From Cololabis saira (lineage: Eukaryota; Chordata; Actinopteri; Beloniformes; Belonidae): a stretch of 64,000 bases of DNA. Location of the stretch: contig NC_084587.1 in assembly GCF_033807715.1 (NCBI RefSeq), forward strand, positions 12,358,942 through 12,422,941, given 5' to 3'. The position numbers and the translations under genes were made by a program. Below the pieces are notes generated by a model. It did not search any database. It worked only from the letters and a program-made list of their open reading frames with translations, and had not been told where the DNA came from. Positions 11,363-23,282 of the stretch are shown here, piece after piece (position 1 is the first letter of the stretch; each line of letters opens with the position of its first letter).

Positions 11363-11614
11363 ATGTTAATGTCGACCGACGTCGCCTCCATCATGCTGCC
11401 GGTGTCCCGGGCTCTGCTGGAGCGGGACCGGGAGCTGGAGCCCCTGGCCGGGGTGCTGGCCGGCCCGGGCGGAGCCCCGGCGGCCGCGCTGCGGGGCATG
11501 AAGCGCGGGGACCCGGAGCCCGACGCGCAGCCGGCGGCCGCGCTGCTGGAGCCGGCCGGGGCGGAGTGCAAGCGGCCCCGCATCGACGGCGCGGGGCTGG
11601 CGGAGGTGGGCCAG
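11363..11614 (+). CDS. First coding exon of an unrecognised, probably nuclear, protein
   Basis: An 84-codon GC-rich frame from ATG 11363 (a second ATG is at 11369, a third at 11393) to CAG|GTGAGC at 11614/11615, a strong donor in phase 0. The start is MLMSTDVASIMLPVSRALLE, followed by an Ala/Gly/Pro-rich low-complexity stretch and ECKRPRIDGAG, whose KRPR is a candidate nuclear localisation signal. CpG richness, codon bias and the donor support a real first exon. I do not recognise the protein and no second exon was found downstream on the plus strand, so the first intron may be very long or the rest may lie beyond the window. Confidence 0.65.
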
Positions 11615-11756
11615 GTGAGCAGAACCCCCCCCCCCTAACCCCCCCATTCATTCATTAATTCATTCATTCACTGGTATTTCTACCAGGTTGTAGTTCCAGC
11701 TGCGGAGCACGGCCCTCCATTTATCCATTAAAGCCTTAATTATGGTCCCGCGTTAA

Positions 11757-12549
11757 AGCAGCACAATGTAACTTTCAGCTTTTGTTGAGTTTGGCGGCTC
11801 CTTTGGACAAAAGCGGTAGTGCTTTACCAGTACTGTGCAGTGTTTCCGCTAGAAAAAATTGGCACCGGACAATGTGACCGGCAGGGTTTCAATTTACCGG
11901 ACAAATGTTTGAAATTCCGGTCACATAGGCTATATGAATTTATTGAGGTTAAAAATAAATCATATGCAGTTGTACGATATCAATGCAAGTCATTTAATAG
12001 TATTTTTATTGAAAAACAGGGTATTTAAAATAAAATAAGTCCCGTCAATTGACTCGCCAGCGTAACTTCAAAAAATAAATAAATATTGCAGAAGCTTGCG
12101 CGTAACCTACGGCGTAAGGAACGCGGCGACGCGTACTCTACGCCGTAGGCTCTGCGTCGGTGCGACGCGGAACCATAAATCAACACACGTGGATGTCGGC
12201 GCCGCAGCTCCGCTTCCTCCCGGCTCCCGGCACCGAGGCTCGTCCCTCCGCGGTACTCCCGGGGACTCTAGTTCCGCAGCACCAGTGAGTATTTTCACCG
12301 GACATTTTGACCAGAGAGATTATAAAATACCGGACTTCAGCATATTTTACCAAAGACAAAGTCCGGCAATTACCGGACAACGGAAACCCTGGTTCCTACC
12401 ATCCACCTCCAAGTTACATAGTGCCAGTGAAAGCGATACAGACCCCTCAGACCATGACAGAGGTGTCATTAAACCTGCTGGAAGTTGATGTACCATCACA
12501 ATGACTCTGGAAATATGATATTAAGGTGGAAAAGTTACATTGTGCTGCT
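11757..12549. mobile_element. TTAA-flanked MITE (piggyBac/Kolobok type)
   Basis: Perfect TIRs AGCAGCACAATGTAACTTT and their inverse at 12531-12549. TTAA lies directly outside on both sides (11753-11756 and 12550-12553). The host MITE normally carries GCGTTAAATCGACG, so the empty site can be read off, which supports a TTAA target duplication. Confidence 0.75.
11838..12391. mobile_element. hAT-like MITE nested inside the TTAA element
   Basis: Ends CAGTGTTTCCGCTAG and the inverse of CAGGGTTTCCGTTG, with CCGGACA motifs repeated inward at both sides. No convincing 8-bp duplication, so assignment rests on the TIR form. A GCGTAGGCTCTGCGTC fragment is embedded at about 12100-12185. Confidence 0.6.
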
Positions 12550-12579
12550 TTAAATCGACGCAGAGCCTACTTTCTTATA

Positions 12580-12648
12580 AAGCCTGAATTATGGTCTGCG
12601 TTAAATCGACGGCGCCGTCGATTTAACGCGGAACCATAAATCAGCCTT
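12580..12648. repeat. 69-nt near-perfect palindrome (solo MITE ends)
   Basis: AAGCCTGAATTATGGTCTGC and its inverse meet at GGCGCC (12611-12616). Transcribed, it would form a stem of about 34 bp. It is made of the two ends of the GCGGAACCATAAATCAGCC MITE family. Confidence 0.7.
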
Positions 12649-12659
12649 AAGTATTATGA

Positions 12660-13370
12660 CTAGTTATTCTTCTGGCCAATTTTAACTATACATGTGGCTT
12701 TGTAACAGATTATATTTTTTTTAAACTATTCTGCCGGGTAAACCTGAATAAACAGGGAAAAACACGGGACAGAGTCAGTTTTGGTGTGTTTCTCTATATA
12801 TTTAATAACAAAAATGTGACTACACTTTTGTGTATGTCACATATACTGCAGTATTACTTTGTTGTCCAACTTAAGGTCACCAAAATTGGGTGCATTACCT
12901 TCCTAAATTACAGTAAATGTCAACTCTTTTACGCTTCTGATATTGAGAATCTCATAATGCATTGTGTGACAATAACATGTTTTGTAAAATATGGCCCTGG
13001 AAATTTACATTAGTTCTTACTATACTGACTGTTTGTAACAATGTGTAACATGCAAAATTTTGTGGGTCTCGCACAAATGTTTTTAAAGTGAAAACATCAG
13101 CATTAACAGCGTGTTTGTACTTGCAGATGGGTTTAATTTATTTTGTGATTTTTAAAAGCAGTCAACTACTGAACATATTGAAAATCCCTGTCAATTTCTG
13201 CCAAAGTACAAAGCCAATGTCCTGAAAAGCATTTCATTCCATACAAAAATGATTTGTTTATCTGTAAAATCCAACAGCACGACTCGTTACTTATTAATCA
13301 TGTGGAGTACTGTTAATATGAGTGCAATAAAACATGATTTCCTACAAAAAAAACAAACTTATTTAGAAAA
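12660..13370. other. AT-rich non-coding stretch
   Basis: No exon, RNA gene or structured repeat seen. Probably first-intron sequence of the 11363 gene. Confidence 0.5.
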
Positions 13371-13380
13371 ACTGTCTCTA

Positions 13381-13465
13381 CTGCCTGTACGCAGAGCCTG
13401 TGCGTGCCCTACGGCGTAGGCTCTGCGTCGGTGTAACGCGGAACCAGAAATCAGCCTTAATAAGA
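13381..13465. repeat. Fragment of the GTAGGCTCTGCGTC MITE family
   Basis: TACGCAGAGCCTG..CTACGGCGTAGGCTCTGCG, then GTAACGCGGAACC and AATCAGCCTTAA: same family as at 11.7-12.65 kb and 59.2 kb. Confidence 0.6.
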
Positions 13466-13469
13466 GCTC

Positions 13470-14342
13470 CACAGGAAATGCCAACACATTTACCAGCCCC
13501 ACGTGACCGCACATGTGCAGAGTCCACTTTAGAGAAGCGGTTGGAGCAATAAAAATGGGACTCAAAGCTGCTGAAGTTGCAGTCCAGACGGTTGTAGTAG
13601 TAGAAGTCCACCACGGTCACTGGACTGTTAAATCCGAGTCTGCTGTGACTTCAAAAAAAGTCTTCTGGCTGATGGGTTTCCCCCGCTAAATCCCACAGAC
13701 TGTAAACAAACCTGACCCCTTCATGATATAGGTTTTAAAAAGACTCATTTACTATTATGGTGTGGATAATGCCAGGTTTACGGTTGAAACAGGTCAAGAT
13801 TTGATCTGCCGAGACCTCCAGCTTTATGGAGGGCAATCAGGCCATGTTTTAACAATGAGCCGTAATCACCTTGATCCTCAGACTCCCGCTTTGATCAAAA
13901 CTACAGACGTTTGATAAGACTTAACCTCTTCCCTTTCAACCGGGGTCGAGATGAATTCGTGGTTTCAGACCCTCAGCGGTCTGAAAATGGCCATATCTTT
14001 GTTGTTTATTAGAGCATCACTGGAGGGCAGGGGAAGCTGGGGATGTCGTTAGAGTGGATTACGGAGGGTGAAGTGCTCCACTGCAAGGCAAGAGAGCTGC
14101 GTCTCCGGTAATGGAGTTGGAGTGGGCCGTTTGCTTCCCGCTCGAGGGGGGAAACTAAATGGCCCGGTTTCTGCATCGCCGTGCAGCCTGACGGACGGCC
14201 TGGGAGGACTAATGCACTTACAGACACATGTGAGAGGGAAGGGTGCGCTGTTGTGGCACACAGAGGCTCGGATCAATCGCTCCAGCCTCTAAAACGTATT
14301 GAACTGACCGGACAGTCCGGAAATGAGAGTCGGGGGTGAGTG
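13470..14342. other. Non-coding stretch, no gene seen
   Basis: Moderate GC. Open frames here are short and overlap on both strands without splice support. I see no identifiable feature. Confidence 0.5.
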
Positions 14343-14350
14343 GTGGGTGG

Positions 14351-15418
<1,068 letters not shown>

Positions 15419-15699
15419 GTGGGTGGTGGGTGAGTGGGTGCTGCTGCAGGAACAGATTTGCCCTATCACTGGCAGTAAAGAGGCTTTGTTTCCAGCTTAT
15501 GGGATCACGTCTTATACTGGAGGGGGGGGGGGGGGGGGGCATTAAAACCACACTCACCAGAGATCCTCATTCAGGCCCAAAGACCTTCACGCTCCACACG
15601 CGGGTATTTGTGAGAGAGTTAGTCATGTGTGCTGTTATGATGGCTGGACGGACTTATGAAACATCTGAAAAATTAAAGGGGACATGAGATTTATTTATG

Positions 15700-16027
15700 T
15701 TTTGTCTGCTTTAAAAAATATTTTATTGAAATGGTAATCAGCCCAAACATTACGAGATAACAGCTTTATTACCACTGTATTTAAGAGGGAACTAATTAAA
15801 AATATCAACTGAGCTGTTCAGGGTCTGTGACATCACAGACCCAGATCCCCCAATCTTTGTTTTGTGTCCTTTTTAAAAAGATATTTTAGTGAAATGTTAA
15901 TCACCACAAACTTTGGAGATATCAGCTTTATTACCAGTGTATTTAAGGGGGAACTAATTAAAAATAATGTAATTAGCCGAGCGGTTCAGGCTCTGTGACA
16001 TCACAGACCCAGCTTCCCCAATCTTTA
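15700..16027. repeat. Two-copy tandem duplication, about 160 bp
   Basis: Copy 1 is about 15700-15859 and copy 2 about 15860-16027. Both contain CAGCTTTATTACCA, GGGAACTAATTAAAAAT and CTGTGACATCACAGACCCAG. TGTGACATCACA is palindromic. Confidence 0.75.
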
Positions 16028-16205
16028 CATTTTTACAACTCTGTATTTCTGAAGTAGAAGGTAGCACAAAACTCTATGCCCAGTTTTTAAAAAGGCACAA
16101 TCAAGGGGCTCCATCTGTCTCGCCAGTCTGACTCCATCCAGGAAGTAAATTAAGTTGTAGTTCTGCGACTGACCACTGGGGGCATGCACCATCTTTTTCT
16201 TATTA

Positions 16206-16995
16206 TTATTTATCATTTTTATTTTTCAAAATGAAGACAAGGACAATAAATAAAAAAAGGTTGACAACACCACATTTCACATAATCAAAAAAAAAGAAAC
16301 ATTACAATAACACCAAAAAAAAACCAAAAAAAAAAAACCAAGGGGGTGGGGGGAAGGGTTGGTACAGATAAACTTTAAGAATGATGGTGCCTCTAGCGTC
16401 AGTTCAGGTCCAGCTCTAAAAGAAGAATAAGTAAATTAAAATAAGAAGCATGTGACCAACACAACAGGTCATATTATTATTACATTATTTTCAACTGTTG
16501 TCTAATGACAGTCCATGGGGCAAATTGGTCATTTTCTTTATCTTTGAGGATTGCGCTTGCCTTTTCCATTGATAATAAATCCAAAAAGTTCTTCAGCCAA
16601 TTGTATTTGTGAAAGCAGTTTGGTTTGCGAATCTTCCAGTTCATAAGTATTGACCTCTTCACAGACAGAAAGGCGAGAGCAATGATACGTTGCATAATCT
16701 TCCCATGCATGTTCTCCACTGCACTCCCCAATAAATACACAACAGGACATTGAGGAACACGAATATTCAAAATAGCTTCCAAAATGTCAATGACCTAAGA
16801 CCAGAATTGTTGGACCACTGGGCAGAACCATAGCAGATGTACAAATGTACCAATCTCACCACAGCCATGCCAGCACAGTTCAGAGGCGGGCACCATCTTA
16901 AAATGACCAACTTTGGTGCAGATATATTGGTGCGATATATATTATATGTCGCAATCTTTCCTAGTCTGAGGATAATATGTTTTGATGTGCTTTTA
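16206..16995 (-). pseudogene. 5'-truncated L1-like LINE ORF2 C-terminus
   Basis: Minus-strand peptides include a cysteine/histidine region (CWHGCGEIGTFVHLLWFCP), then AVENMHGKIMQRIIALAFLS, VKRSILMNW and DQFAPWTVIRQQLK. This order (C-H-C motif before a W-rich tail) is typical of L1/Tx1-clade ORF2 C-termini in fish. The frame has stops and shifts. The region from 16206 to 16479 would be its A-rich 3' end. Family assignment from pattern memory; moderate confidence. Confidence 0.6.
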
Positions 16996-17039
16996 ACTCC
17001 ACCGTGCACCCGGGTTTGGGTTTGGTGTGGGGGGGGGGG

Positions 17040-18105
17040 TTATTAAAGCAGCCTGCGGTTCTGGCTCCTGGTCGAAGGACCAGGTTGTAGCTCATCAGCT
17101 TCTACATCTGGTCCCAGCTGGTTTTTCTGACTGAGCAACTTTTCATGTTGGACCATTTGAGGACCCTTCTCAAACCTGAGCTGATTATGCTCCTCCTCCA
17201 CTTGTTTGCTCATTGCCCGGTTGCCAAGGCAGTTGGGTTTGGCCGACCCACAAGATGTTATGTTGTTAGCAGATCTCTGCTAGTCCTCGTTTCAAGTCTG
17301 GCAGTACTGGGTTTTTTTTCTGCAACACCATCTGGAATTTGGATGTTTTGACAGAATTAGTTTTATTTAAACGTTAGTTAGCATCATAGGTACAAATAAG
17401 CCTAGCCAGATAAGCTAAAAGAAAGAAAATATCGAGCAAACTTTCCGTTCTGAGGTTGGAAGTCAGTTCCTACCAGCATGTCCTGAAGTAAGATGGGAGA
17501 AAAGGCTCAAAACCTGTGATGACGCCACATGGGGTTGTCTAGTTCTTTTATAGCGTCTATGGACACAGCCTATGAGAGGGTGATTTAGTGATTTAGTGAG
17601 GTCAGGATTCTGGCTCCGCCCCCTAAAAGCGACAGCTGTGAACAGAGCTGCAGAGACGTGGGTGAAACGGGCGCTTCTGTAATATTTTGAGCAGAACATG
17701 TCACAGACATCTTATTAAACCCTTAAACCCTTCAAATACAATTGGTAAAAATTAACTGCTACTATGACAAAATAGGATAATAGAAGGCATCTTTTTTTTT
17801 CTTACAGAATACAAACTAATTTTCATTATGTCTGACATTTTTATGAACTAAAGCATTTATTAGTCGACTGAGACGCATTAAAAAAACGATCCGCTTTAAT
17901 TTACTGTTCTTTTCCATCCACTGAGTGTATTTTCTTTCATTTTCTTTCTTAAATTCCTCCAAGCTGACGACACCGTTAACAATCTTGGAGGCAAACTGGG
18001 TTCAGTGACGTTCACTTTTCCTACGATTGAGAACAACTTTCCAAGAAACCGCTGTTAAATCCTGCAGAAGTGAAGCCGCTAAGCGACTCTGCAGAGGATG
18101 GAAAC
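17040..18105. other. Non-coding stretch with a short interspersed repeat
   Basis: GTTGTCTAGTTCTTTTATAG near 17534 resembles a common teleost repeat. No gene seen. Confidence 0.4.
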
Positions 18106-18159
18106 TATTGCAGCCGTCGGTACCCTGACTCTCCCTTTCTAAGCCCTTTCCATCCCTTT

Positions 18160-19255
18160 GAGGCGGGGGGGGGGGGGGGGGGGGTTGCTGACATCACGGG
18201 AAGAGCGGACCTCTGACCCGCATGCGAAGCCGGCCCGGAGGGGCGTGGTTCTGGCGGAGGGCCGGCCCGCTTGCGCCACTGCGGCCTAATAAAGGGGGCC
18301 GGAGCTCCCCCTGTTCGGTTGCCGGCGCTGCTGTTTTCCTCATTAGGGCATGTTGTCATCGCGTCGCAGGGGGAGCTCTGCTCCGTCGAGTCAGACGTGC
18401 AAAAGTTGGAAGCGTGGAGCGACAAAGCGTTTACAAATCAGTGCACGAGACGGCTGACTGCTCAGCTAAAAAACGGGCAAAGATGAAGCCAGTGGAAGAG
18501 AAACAGAGAAACGGAGAAACGAGCGACTGCTCTCAGCAGTTCAGGCCGAGCTGCTGACGCGGCGCTCACAATCCAATAGTATGGATTTGAAATGAAGATT
18601 CTGCTCACCCCACCAACCGAGCAGCACGTGACTCCTCTGATTTGTATTCCTGTGCCGCACCAGGGGAAGTCCTGCTTCTCTTCTCCCCCCCACCCCTCCG
18701 TCTCTCTCTCCTCCCAGGGCAGCGGGGGGATTCATTGCAGCGCTGCACATCTTCCTCTGCAGTCAGATTACTGGGGATGTGGAGGGGAGGTTGTCTGCTT
18801 CCATATCCATCCCGCGTTGTTTGTTGTGTGGGAACCGGGGCGCTCTCAGACCTAATAAGGGCCCGCCGGGGGGGGGTCACGGCGCCGGGGACGTTAATGT
18901 AGGTGGACCAAACCCTCCCGTGCCGTCGTTCCGGCCCTGAAATAGTACGGAAACGTCAGCAAGAAAAATGTAGCCTGCCGAGAATATTTGTTCTGGGGGG
19001 GGCGGGGGGATCTGCTGCTGCTGCTGCTGCTTCTCTGTGATGAATTGCTGCTGGAAATCTTTTGGACTGATTTGCGTTTAAGAAGGACCGCCGGGGGGGT
19101 CGAGCTGATGAGCTTGAAGAGTATTTATCCTCACACCTCGGCGGAGGATGAGTGACTGGTGCTTCGGCAGCGTTTCTGCACAGCGGGAGGATAAATCCCC
19201 CGTATTTAACGGTGTCAACGGCCGTCACCTGCGTTCCCACGCCGCTGCCGCGCCA
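18160..19255. other. GC-rich, CpG-rich island with a G-run; possible regulatory region or unmapped promoter
   Basis: A G-run of about 20 at 18166-18184 is followed by GC-rich sequence (GCCGGCCCGG, GGGCCGGCCCG) to about 19250. Overlapping short ORFs on both strands have no start or splice context I can trust. Could be an alternative promoter or conserved element of the 11363 gene. Confidence 0.4.
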
Positions 19256-19287
19256 TCTTGCATGTCTTTAGTCTTTAGTCGAGGGTA

Positions 19288-20216
19288 GGGATGTTCCATA
19301 CCACCGATTTCCTTTCCGATCCGATATTGAGTAAAATTCATGCGGGTATCGGGGATACCGATTTCATACCGATATATATTGTGCAAATACACCTAATCTG
19401 CCCGGTAAATCTAAAAAAAATTGTTTATTTTTGATAATATTAAGAATACAAGACATCAGTCACTTATTTAGCTATTTATTTTAAAGTCAGAAGTATACTG
19501 AGGTAGCGACCTCATTCACAATACAGGACTGTCTCAGAAAATTAGAATATTGTGATTTTCTGTAATGCAATTACAAAAATAAAAATGTCATACATTCTGG
19601 ATTCATTACAAATCAACTGAAATATTGCAAGCCTTTTATTATTTTAATATTGCTGATCATGGATTACAGCTTAAGAAAACTCAAATATCCTATCTCAAAA
19701 AATTTGAATATTCTGGGAATGTTAATCTTAAACTGTAAGCCATAATCAGCAATATTAAAATAATAAAAGGCTTGCAATATTTCAGTTGATTTGTAATGAA
19801 TCCAGAATGTATGACATTTTTGTTTTTTTAATTGCATTACAGAAAATAAAGAACTTTATCACAATATTCTAATTTTCTGAGACACTCCTGTATAGCTGAG
19901 ATATTACAACAACAGAAAAACCAGAGTGTTTAAAAAAGGTGTTTGCATCAGTAAAAATAAAACCTAAATAAAACTATTAAAATAAATAAGAGAATAATAA
20001 ACAAAAATAACTAATATAAAAATGAAAATAAAAAAAAAGTAGTTTTTACCAGCAGCGTGGCATTTGGACAAAATCTGAATAGTGTAGTTACTAATTAATG
20101 ATATACATTACCACAGATGACTGAAGTATCAAAAGTATTGATATGTTTATTTGAGAATCGATTTTAGAGCATACAGATCTGGAAGTATTGATATTTCAGT
20201 ATTGATCAATAGTCGA
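19288..20216. repeat. hAT-like repeat interrupted by a mariner MITE
   Basis: Starts TAGGGATGTTCCATACC with CCGATCCGATATTGAG and GGTATCGGGGATACCGAT motifs typical of hAT MITE ends. It resumes after 19892 and decays near ATTGATCAATAG. The right TIR is not clear. Confidence 0.55.
19524..19890. mobile_element. Complete palindromic mariner-like MITE (TA duplication)
   Basis: TA|CAGGACTGTCTCAGAAAATT at the left and the inverse of CAGGAGTGTCTCAGAAAATT at the right, with TA at 19522-19523 and 19891-19892. The two halves are inverted copies over most of the length. Second copy at 9434. Confidence 0.82.
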
Positions 20217-20452
20217 CGGGGTTAATACTAGTCTGGCGAGGTTAAACCTCTCACTCTGGTGGTTCGTCTGTCGGCCGGTTTCGCTCTTAAACTACAGGAA
20301 TGCATTAAAGATCTTCACATGACATACCTCCGTCCTTTTGGCATCAAGCCTGTGAGTTTCCGGGTACTTGATGGATTTATTGGTGGATGCTTGAAGGGTT
20401 TGAGAAAAATGGCGGGATCATCGATCATCTTGAACGCTCCCAGTTGCTACTA

Positions 20453-20575
20453 GGGGTGTGCAATCAAGGGTACCTCACGATTCGATTCGATTTTGATTAT
20501 TGGAGCTTCGATTCTTCGATTATAACGATTTTCGATTCGATTATTGGTGCCACGATTCTTCGATTATTGTGATTT
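20453..20575. repeat. Start of a hAT-like MITE, cut by the assembly gap
   Basis: TAGGGGTGTGCAATCAAGG followed by repeated CGATTCGATT motifs, like other TAGGGNTG-ended MITEs in this window. The right half lies in the gap. Confidence 0.6.
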
Positions 20576-21075
20576 NNNNNNNNNNNNNNNNNNNNNNNNN
20601 NNNNNNNNNNNNNNNNNNNNNNNNNNNNNNNNNNNNNNNNNNNNNNNNNNNNNNNNNNNNNNNNNNNNNNNNNNNNNNNNNNNNNNNNNNNNNNNNNNNN
20701 NNNNNNNNNNNNNNNNNNNNNNNNNNNNNNNNNNNNNNNNNNNNNNNNNNNNNNNNNNNNNNNNNNNNNNNNNNNNNNNNNNNNNNNNNNNNNNNNNNNN
20801 NNNNNNNNNNNNNNNNNNNNNNNNNNNNNNNNNNNNNNNNNNNNNNNNNNNNNNNNNNNNNNNNNNNNNNNNNNNNNNNNNNNNNNNNNNNNNNNNNNNN
20901 NNNNNNNNNNNNNNNNNNNNNNNNNNNNNNNNNNNNNNNNNNNNNNNNNNNNNNNNNNNNNNNNNNNNNNNNNNNNNNNNNNNNNNNNNNNNNNNNNNNN
21001 NNNNNNNNNNNNNNNNNNNNNNNNNNNNNNNNNNNNNNNNNNNNNNNNNNNNNNNNNNNNNNNNNNNNNNNNNNN
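20576..21075. other. Assembly gap, 500 N
   Basis: Exactly 500 N, so the length is a placeholder. Reading frames drawn across it are meaningless. It sits between a MITE end and an L2 relic, so collapsed repeats are the likely cause. Confidence 0.99.
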
Positions 21076-21700
21076 CCTGGTTCTATATTGGGACCCAGCT
21101 TCTTTTTTTTTTCATTTACTATTTTGAATGTGGAGTCTATTTTAGAAAATATAATATTTATTGTTACAGTTTTGCTGACCAAACCCAAATTTATTTGTCT
21201 TTTATATTGAATAGTGGTAATGGAAACCTGTCTTGATGACCTTAAAATGGCCATTTGGCCATTTGGTTTGGGAATCGTGAACGATGAGTATTTGATTCAT
21301 ATTGTTGGACTCCTGGATCCATATAGTCACTCTTTTGCCAACAATCTATACGTTTTGACAGCTCTTTTATGATGGACAAGTATATTAATGAATTTGCTCA
21401 ATCCATGTTTTTCAGGGAAAAGTTACGAGTGCTTTAATTTTATCTCAATTAGATTATAGTAATGCACACACTTTATGGTGGTTTAAGTCAGTCATTCCTC
21501 CAACACCTTTAAAAAATGTGATAACATTATTTTGGTCTTGGCATCTCTTTACTGGCTCCCTGTTCATTCACATATTGTGTAAAGATTTTATCGATCACTT
21601 TTAAAGTTTTAACTAGTGTGTCTCTTCTACAGTATATATTCACACCCCTGTTTGAGCATTATAGTTAACCAGTCAGCTGCTTTTAAATGTTCCAAGATCA
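21076..21700 (+). pseudogene. Degenerate L2-type LINE reverse transcriptase fragment
   Basis: Right after the gap come GSILGPSFF, then FRKYNIYCYSFADQTQIYL, which aligns with the L2 pattern of GS-LGP followed by CYADDTQIYL; the YADD box has decayed to FADQ. Later VTSALILSQLDYSNA matches the HAFVTSRLDYCN segment of L2. Several frameshifts and stops: an old copy. Confidence 0.8.
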
Positions 21701-21989
21701 AAATTAAAGGACAGAAGTAATGAAGTGTTTGCTGTAGCTTCTACCAAATTGTACAACACTCCCACACATACAGTGGGGCAAAAAAAATATTTAGTCACAC
21801 ACCAGCTGTGCAAGTTCTCCCACTTAAAAAGATAAGAGAGGCCTGTAATTTTCATCACAGGTATATCTTATCTATGAGAGACAAAAGGAAAATCACATTT
21901 TCTGATGTTTAAAGAATTAATTTGCAAATGATAGTGGAAAATAAGTATTTGATCAATGAGAAAGTTCATCCCAATACTTTGTTATATAC

Positions 21990-22708
21990 TCTTTGTTGGC
22001 AAAGACAGAGGTCAAACTTTTTCTGTAAGTCTTCACAAGGTTTTCACACACTGTTGCTGGTATTTTGGCCCATTCCTCCGTGCAGATCTCCTCCAGCGAT
22101 GTTTTGGGGCTGTCGCTGGGCAACACAGACTTTCAACTCCCTCCAAAGATTTTCTTGAGATCTGGAGACTGGCTAGGCCACTAAAGGACCTTGAAATGTT
22201 TCTTAGGAAGCCAGTCCATCGTTGCCCGGGCGGTGTGTTTGGGATCATTGTCATGTTGAAAGACCCAGTCACGTTTCATCTTCAATGCCCTTGCTGATAG
22301 AAGGAGGTTTTCACTCAAAATCTCACCATACATGGCCCCAATCATTCCTTCCATTACACGGATCAGTCATCCTGGTCCTTTTGCAGAAAAACATCCCCAA
22401 AGCATGATGTTTCCACCCCCATGCTTCACAGTAGGTTTGGTGTTCTTTGGATGCAACTCAGCTTTCTTTCTCCTCCAACCACGACAAGTTGTGTTTCTAC
22501 CAAAAAGTTCTATTTTGGTTTCATCTGACCATATAACATTCTCCCAATCCTCTTCTGCATCATCCAAATGCTCTTTAGCAAACTTCAGACGGGGCCTGGA
22601 CATGTACCGGCTTAAGCAGGGGGAACGTCTGGCACTGCAGGATTTGAGTCTCTGGCGGCATAGTGTGTTACTGATGGTAGCCTTTAGCCGCTTTTGCACT
22701 AGTATCAC
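21990..22708 (-). pseudogene. Tc1-type DDE transposase, broken
   Basis: From the N-terminal side, the minus frame 22708-22367 reads [30 protein letters not shown] and [14 protein letters not shown], the standard Tc1 catalytic region with the DET of the first Asp. The next part, 22272-22033, retains [10 protein letters not shown] (decayed QHDNDPKHT) and [15 protein letters not shown]. Frameshifts between the pieces make it non-functional. Confidence 0.93.
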
Positions 22709-23282
22709 TTCTCCTCGGTTCTACCCGCCACTGCCCCATTTTGCACTTTCGCACTAGGGCTGAGATGGGTAAAGCCGCTCCAAGTCGATACTTTTTTCTG
22801 TAACCATTTCAGCGAGGTTCTATAGCGGGCTGAGCCAGGACTATTTCTGAGGTCACCACCCTCCTCGCCACCGATTGGTCGGGGCCGTCACCACCCTCCA
22901 CGCCTCTGATTGGTCGGGGGGCGGGGCCGTCAAACCTTTAAATCAGGAAGCGGGAGTCAGCGCGTAGCGACTCGCGGCGATTTTATTATACAGCAAAAAC
23001 GTCTGTTTGGTGATCCAACTCTGAGGTGCAGATGTTCATAAACCTGGTGGCTGTCGAAAAAAATTTAAAAAAGCGATGTAGACGGGCTGTTTTTTTCTCA
23101 GCCGCTCCCGGCTCCAGCTGATTTCTCATCTGCGCCGACACAAACAAAAGGTGCTGTGCAATCGAGTACGTCACAGCCGCTTCACCCCACCCCCCCCACT
23201 TCTCCCCCTGGCTGTGGAAAAACACACGTGTCGAGCCGCGCCGAGCCGCGCCGGGCTGAGCCGAGACTAGTGGAAAAGTGCC
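22690..23282. mobile_element. hAT-like MITE inserted in the Tc1 element
   Basis: Ends CGCTTTTGCACTAGTATC and the inverse of GCACTTTTCCACTAGTCTC. GC-rich interior with GATTGGTCGGGG repeated at about 22873 and 22910. The junctions GCCTTTAG / GCCATTTG suggest a decayed 8-bp duplication (6/8). Confidence 0.6.

Larger units (their letters stand above)
11731..12649. mobile_element. MITE ending in GCGGAACCATAAATCAGCC, host of a nested insertion
   Basis: Left end AAGCCTTAATTATGGTCCCG and right end CGCGGAACCATAAATCAGCC are inverted relatives. Its interior TTAA has been split by the element at 11757-12549. Related fragments occur at 12160-12180, 13381-13460 and 59186-59250. Confidence 0.6.

Noticed and set aside
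12096..12488. 130-codon plus-strand frame
   Set aside because: Crosses the boundaries of nested MITEs.
20500..21254. Frames of about 230 codons across the N gap
   Set aside because: The middle is undefined sequence; only the 3' end is meaningful, as an L2 relic.
22332..22757. 141-codon plus-strand frame
   Set aside because: Antisense shadow of the Tc1 transposase on the minus strand.
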